NCBI GenBank assembly: GCA_025738555.1
Contig: JAOVFP010000001.1
Location: 3,720,001 to 3,784,000 of the forward strand
Source of the DNA: Cyathus striatus
Lineage: Eukaryota; Basidiomycota; Agaricomycetes; Agaricales; Nidulariaceae
Reading direction: 5' to 3'
Length of the DNA: 64,000 bases
Positions 59,825 through 64,000 of the stretch are shown here, piece by piece. The notes beneath the pieces are model-generated. The model did not search any database, was not told where the DNA came from, and worked only from the letters and a program-made list of their open reading frames with translations. The position numbers were made by a program, and so were the translations under genes. The stretch's first letter is position 1. Each line of letters opens with the position of its first letter.

Positions 59825-61843
59825 TCAAGACCTGCCTGGGCCCCAATGACTGGGTAATCCCAGTCTCCTCTTCCCAGCCCCACTCCGCGCACTTCCTCGC
59901 CATCTAAGGTCTCCTCTAAGTGACTCTTCGTCATCCTCAAAGTTTCGAGGCCACCCTCGGTCACGGTGTCCGTTATCGCCAGCAGGCCATTCGTCTTCCT
60001 CTACGAGAGGACGGATGGCATGTCCTGCAGACTCCCGCGCGGCCCATACTGAACGGGAAGAGGCGCTCCGTCGGAGATGGCTGCCTTGCGCGTCTGAGGG
60101 TTGAACAAGGTGTTTCCGAAGACTATTGATCGAGTTTTGCCGTTTTGGAGGAACGAGAATACGAGCAAGGTCGACACCGGTATCATCATCCGAGCTCGAA
60201 GCTTCGCATTGTCTGTCGTCCTCGTCGTCCTCACCCGCTTCTTCGTTCTCGTCGTCGTAACGTCTTTCTAGCCCCCATCCACCGCCGTACCGACTGTCCC
60301 GCCTCTGCCTCGTCGTCTTCCCCCATATATCGCCCTCGGCACTTGTCCTCGCCAAACTGGGTACCCTATTTCGTTCTCTCTCCCTGTCGTCCCTCCTCCG
60401 CCTCCGCGCACCACTCCCATCCCGCCCCTGCCTCCCCTTCTCGCCACGAACACCCGACGTCGCCCTGCTCCCAGGCGCACTTCGACACACGACCCTAGTA
60501 TGGGATACTTCAACGATGCTTCTTGAAGATCGACCACGATCGAGCTGCATGAACAAAGGTGGGGCCAGAAAGGTGTTAGTCTGGTCTGCAAACTCGGACC
60601 TCTGGGATCTCCTCGTGTTGGAGCGCTTTCTTCTTGATGCCTGGGACAGCGAGCTCCTTGTGTTGCGAAGGGTCTGGGATCGACCTCGGTTGGTGTCGTC
60701 GTGGGCCTCCTGTCTCTGCGGGGACGTGGTGATGGACGGGCCACCGATGTAGGACCCAGAGGCGCCGAAGAGCACCGCGCGTGCGACAGTCTCCAGCCAG
60801 GTTCTGGGCAGCGGGGGCGGCTCGTCGTCGTCGTGTGGACTGTGGTCCTCGGTGTCGCTGTCGTTTAGGAGTATGGTCTTGCGTGACGGCCTCTGTGCGG
60901 GAGTGGAGCTCGGCCGGGGGATCTGGGGAGCAGAGGACATGTGGCGGAGGTATGCGCCCGCGCGGGACGGCCGTGGATGAGCTAGATTGGTGGCTGAAGT
61001 GTCCCGATGAAAGGAGGCGTTGGACAGCTGCTTGCGGAGATATCTCTCTGAAGCGTAGGAGGGGATAGGATTGGGAGATCGATAGGCTGGACGGGGGTGG
61101 TGGATGTGTTCCTGCTGGTGATACTGGTCGTATCTGGGGCCAGCCATGCTGGTGGATATGTCGTTTCCGGAGGGTGGACGGAGGAGCCTGGTGGGACGGG
61201 GGGTAGGATCAGGGAGGGTATCGATGGAGGAGGCCATATATTCGCTGTGGTTCTTGTTCTGGTGTGGCCGATATTCCAGCGGCGAAGGAGGTGGCGAATA
61301 TCGCGCAGTCACATTATCCGGATCATCCCCGGTCGCGGTCCTGAGAACACTTGGCGGGCGACTGCCGACGAGACCTGCGAGAAAGCCTACGACTGCTCCA
61401 ACGCCTTCGCGCATGGTGTTTGACTTGCGGTCTTCTGGCTTGAGGGTGGGCTGGTCAGGTGCATCTGGGCGCTCGCCCTCTGGGGTGAAGACCCTGGTTT
61501 CTTTGTAGCCTGCTTCGCGAAGGAGGTCCTCGAGACGCTCGTAGGTTTTTGAGGTGCCCCTGCGGTGGAGGGGGACCCTGCCGAGGTCTGGATAGCGGGT
61601 GCGGGATCGACTGGGGCGGGATGGTGTTTCGTGGAGTGTGGAGTCGGTGGAGGCGTTTGAGATGTTGGAAGTGCTCTGGGTGAGGGTGTTGGAGGAGTCT
61701 GGGGAGGAAAAGGAGGGGGACACTGGGGTGCCGTAAATTGACTGGGAAGGGGTGTTAGGACGTGAGTAAATGGGAGTACGGTGGACGGGCACCTTGTCGT
61801 TATTTCTACGGGTGGTGTGTGTCCTGGAGAGAGAGGGCGGCAT
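59825..61843 (-). CDS. Intronless disordered Arg/Ser/Pro-rich protein
   Basis: A single open frame of 672 codons without introns, unlike nearly all its neighbours. The start ATG is at 61843 (MPPSLSRTHTTRRNNDKVPV). Low-complexity Arg/Ser/Pro sequence dominates. Ordered-looking islands are KTYERLEDLLREAGYKETRV (about residues 98-117), the glycine-rich hydrophobic stretch GVGAVVGFLAGLVGSRPP (about 145-162) and a second one, AVLFGASGSYIGGPS. Acidic runs occur near the C-terminus (DDEDDRQCEASSSDDDTG). The two G/hydrophobic stretches might be membrane-contacting or amphipathic segments. I do not recognise a family and infer no function. The absence of stops over 2 kb of GC-rich DNA, with a biased residue composition, supports a real gene. 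Confidence 0.65.
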   Translation of the reverse strand: MPPSLSRTHTTRRNNDKVPVHRTPIYSRPNTPSQSIYGTPVSPSFSSPDSSNTLTQSTSNISNASTDSTLHETPSRPSRSRTRYPDLGRVPLHRRGTSKTYERLEDLLREAGYKETRVFTPEGERPDAPDQPTLKPEDRKSNTMREGVGAVVGFLAGLVGSRPPSVLRTATGDDPDNVTARYSPPPSPLEYRPHQNKNHSEYMASSIDTLPDPTPRPTRLLRPPSGNDISTSMAGPRYDQYHQQEHIHHPRPAYRSPNPIPSYASERYLRKQLSNASFHRDTSATNLAHPRPSRAGAYLRHMSSAPQIPRPSSTPAQRPSRKTILLNDSDTEDHSPHDDDEPPPLPRTWLETVARAVLFGASGSYIGGPSITTSPQRQEAHDDTNRGRSQTLRNTRSSLSQASRRKRSNTRRSQRSEFADQTNTFLAPPLFMQLDRGRSSRSIVEVSHTRVVCRSAPGSRATSGVRGEKGRQGRDGSGARRRRRDDRERERNRVPSLARTSAEGDIWGKTTRQRRDSRYGGGWGLERRYDDENEEAGEDDEDDRQCEASSSDDDTGVDLARILVPPKRQNSINSLRKHLVQPSDAQGSHLRRSASSRSVWAARESAGHAIRPLVEEDEWPAGDNGHRDRGWPRNFEDDEESLRGDLRWRGSARSGAGKRRLGLPSHWGPGRS

Positions 61844-62145
61844 TATAAAAATATGGAGGGAAGGGTTGGCCGTGGGTGGCGGGCGGGGTGGCAGGAAGAG
61901 GGACAGAGATTCAGCAGGACATGGTCATTGGTGGGGAGGATGGGATGGAGAGACTTGGCAGTTGTATCAAAACTATCATCCTAGAATTGGAAATGGCAGG
62001 TGATTCGCACGGGTGGTGTGTTGTTTATTGGCCTGGGATGCAAACATGACATTCTATGAACAGTCTATGAATTTACAACAGCTAACGGAGAGGACAGAAA
62101 TTAAGCGATGAGATTGACAGCTTCCACCAACACCACCACCACGAC
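61844..62145. promoter_or_regulatory. Divergent promoter region
   Basis: About 300 bases between the intronless minus gene and the F-box gene start region. No clear TATA box seen. Confidence 0.4.
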
Positions 62146-64000
62146 ATGTACCCCGTCTCATCTCTAGATATATCCTGTGTCCCATACACCATCACCACCA
62201 CCACCCACGCTCACTCCCCGCCGTCCACAGGCCCTTTCGCACCCCCCAAACCCCCCGCTCCATTTCCTGCTCCCCCCTCTCTGCCCTCCCCGTCGAAATA
62301 TGGCTCAACATCCTCCCCTTCCTCCCCTCCGACGACCTCCACACCGTCTCCCTCGTCTCCTCCCTCTTTCGCTCCATCGCCCAGCCACTCCTCTTCACTA
62401 CCCTTGACATCTCCCCCTTCTTTCTCACCTACAACACCACCCGTCCCATACTGCGTCCGAATGCATACCTCGACCGCACCAAGGGCCGTGTCGCACTCTA
62501 CCAGCAGCCTCACATCGCACATGCCGTCCAGCATGTCTGGGTATCGCCTTACAGCCGTCGTGGCTTTCCTCCCCGTAATAACCGAGACCACTTGGACCCT
62601 AGCGAACTCATCCAACTCATAATCGATGCACTGCCCTCCTTCCCCAACCTCGACACTCTCTCCTGGCACTGCACCGATTTCAAGCCAGAGTGGTGGGCCG
62701 TCATCACACGCATTCCCCTCAAACGTCTCTGGCTCAACTCCTGCGCCGTAAAGTACCCTGCACCCCCCCTCCCCTCTATCACCCACCTCGACCTCGACCA
62801 CTGGGCCTGGGAAGGTCAGGTCACCAACCACATCTCCATACACGAGGAGCGCTCCAATGGCGTCCATGCCTCCCTCCTCCCCCTCGTTGTCCACCCGGAC
62901 GCCATTGCTTCCATTTCCGTTCCTAGGATCGATACCGCCTTGAGGCTCTTAATGGCGATCCACAAGTCATTTCCCCCGTATCCATCAAGTGCTTCCTGCT
63001 CCCTGAAGAGCCTCACCCTTCCCTTTCCCGCCCTGGCTTCCGCCATCTTTATTCCCGCCCTCCAGCGCTGTCCCAACCTCGAAATGCTCCGCCTCCTCCC
63101 ACCCATGGACGTCTCGTCCCCGCAGCAGGACTTTCCCCTCGGTCCCATTCCACGCGACTGCATTCCCCGTCTCCGCTCCTTCGAAGGCCCCTACACACGC
63201 CTCTTGGATTTCGCCGTCAGCCGCCACATCCACGATCTCATCCTATGGGGCTTTGACGACCTCCCTGCCCAGTGCGACGCCGCTGCCCTCGTGGACACCC
63301 TCCACGTGTTGGCCCCCATGGACAAGGAGGGAAAGGCCGTGCGCGTCCTCAAGGTCGCCATGCTAACCATCACCGTGAGCTTCATGCGCTGCCTCGAGCA
63401 TTTCGAGGACCTCAGGGAGGTCGAGATTGAGAGTCTTGATGGCCCGCTCAGGTGTGGTGGCTATTCGCCTTCCCAGAAGAATTATCCCTTCGAGTTTGAT
63501 TCCAAGTCTCCCATAAGTGTAAGCTGGTCCATCGCATGTTCCATGTGAGGCTAACCTTGTTGATAGCTCCTCTTCTGCATTCTCCGAGACATCGATCTTC
63601 CACCTCATCTCACCCATCTCACCATCCGCACACGCCTCAACAGCGGCGACCAAGATTCAGCCCAACAAAAGAACATTGTCGCGCTCTTCATCGAGGGGCT
63701 CGCCGCGCGCCATACCGCACTCTGTAAAGTCGAAATCGGATGGGGCATATACTGGACAGGGAGGTTCATCGCCACCTGGGAGCGCATCAACCCCACCGAC
63801 CGTGCAATTTCCGCAGTAACCAGCCACGATGAACAAATCAAACTCATGCTCCAGTCTTCGCAAGTCGATGACACCGAGCGGGACTCGATGGACTCGGGGT
63901 ACCATTCCATCCAGAGCTCGCTTGCGTCATGTTTGGATTCGTATCCTTCCCAACGGACGCTCGTAACCCATGCCATGCTTCCGCTGGGCAAGCTGACGTT
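62146..64000 (+). CDS. F-box protein with leucine-rich-like C-terminus (3' truncated by window)
   Basis: Substrate-recognition subunit candidate of an SCF ubiquitin ligase. The F-box is clear: LSALPVEIWLNILPFLPSDD, LHTVSLVSSLFRSIAQPLLF (62277-62396). Further along come TTLDISPFFLTYNTTRPILR, YQQPHIAHAVQHVWVSPYSR, LPSFPNLDTLSWHCTDFKPE, IPLKRLWLNSCAVKYPAPPL, ITHLDLDHWAWEGQ, CSLKSLTLPFPALAS, RCPNLEMLRLLPPMD, and HFEDLREVEIESLDGPLR, which look like leucine-rich repeats. An intron is clear at about 63519-63565, with DLPPHLTHLTIRTRL next. The frame continues to the window end without a stop. The start is unresolved: the ATG at 62146 is in another frame, and no in-frame ATG lies directly upstream of the F-box, so a 5' intron or frame problem is likely. 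Confidence 0.75.

Noticed and set aside
60145..61508. Plus-strand frames opposite the intronless gene
   Set aside because: GC-rich antisense frames stay open by composition alone; the minus frame is far longer and starts at a sensible ATG.

Overview
The window is nuclear DNA of a filamentous basidiomycete, most likely an Agaricomycete. The evidence is dense protein genes on both strands, each broken by many 45-70 nt GT-AG introns, plus fungal orthologues and family types common in mushrooms (cAMP-receptor-like GPCR, Ctu2, a uridine kinase-UPRT fusion, Svf1, Ppn2, a type I metacaspase, F-box and degenerate-kinase genes). There is no rRNA, CRISPR, integrase or recognisable complete transposon. 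No species is claimed. CDS coordinates are outer limits that include introns.

Layout, left to right: an unassigned left edge (1-1129); a UvrD/Srs2-like helicase (-, 1130-4976); a Ca2+/H+ exchanger with reading-frame problems in its first half (+, 6109-8911); a GPCR (-, 9280-10801) followed upstream by a poorly preserved membrane-protein locus carrying a duplicated ~180 bp segment (10891-12097); a J-domain protein (-, 12439-14196); tRNA thiolation subunit CTU2 (-, 14461-16166) sharing a 163 bp divergent promoter with URK1 (+, 16330-18692); a rhamnogalacturonan-acetylesterase-type SGNH hydrolase (19051-20086); an AIG2/GGCT-like protein (20344-21114); a small hypothetical (-, 21589-22135).

A sparser AT-richer stretch follows (22.1-30.7 kb). 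It holds a Ppn2-type endopolyphosphatase (24258-25891), a degenerate kinase-like gene (28347-29260), a 28 bp inverted repeat and a possible Pol III A/B-box relic. Next come a convergent pair of paralogous TPR-related genes (30744-31717 + and 31815-33133 -), a type I metacaspase (-, 33443-35928), a hexose transporter (36944-40069), COX4 (40478-41128), RPL15 (-, 41589-42414), a secreted protein with an internally duplicated domain (44362-46991), an L-type amino acid permease (47646-50025), an OMA1-like mitochondrial metalloprotease (-, 50256-52125), SVF1 (-, 52479-53930), a fungal hypothetical (-, 54146-55469), ACL4 (55682-57047), a PfkB sugar kinase with a long acidic insert (57371-59172), an intronless disordered 672-residue protein (-, 59825-61843), and an F-box protein cut by the window end (62146-64000).

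The genes are mostly unrelated housekeeping and accessory genes. No biosynthetic cluster, mating locus or defence island is evident. The observations most worth following are the inverted paralogue pair, the secreted protein whose intron-containing unit was duplicated, the duplicated tail next to the GPCR, the frame breaks in the exchanger, a SUMO-interaction-like motif in the helicase, and the hairpin near 23.2 kb.
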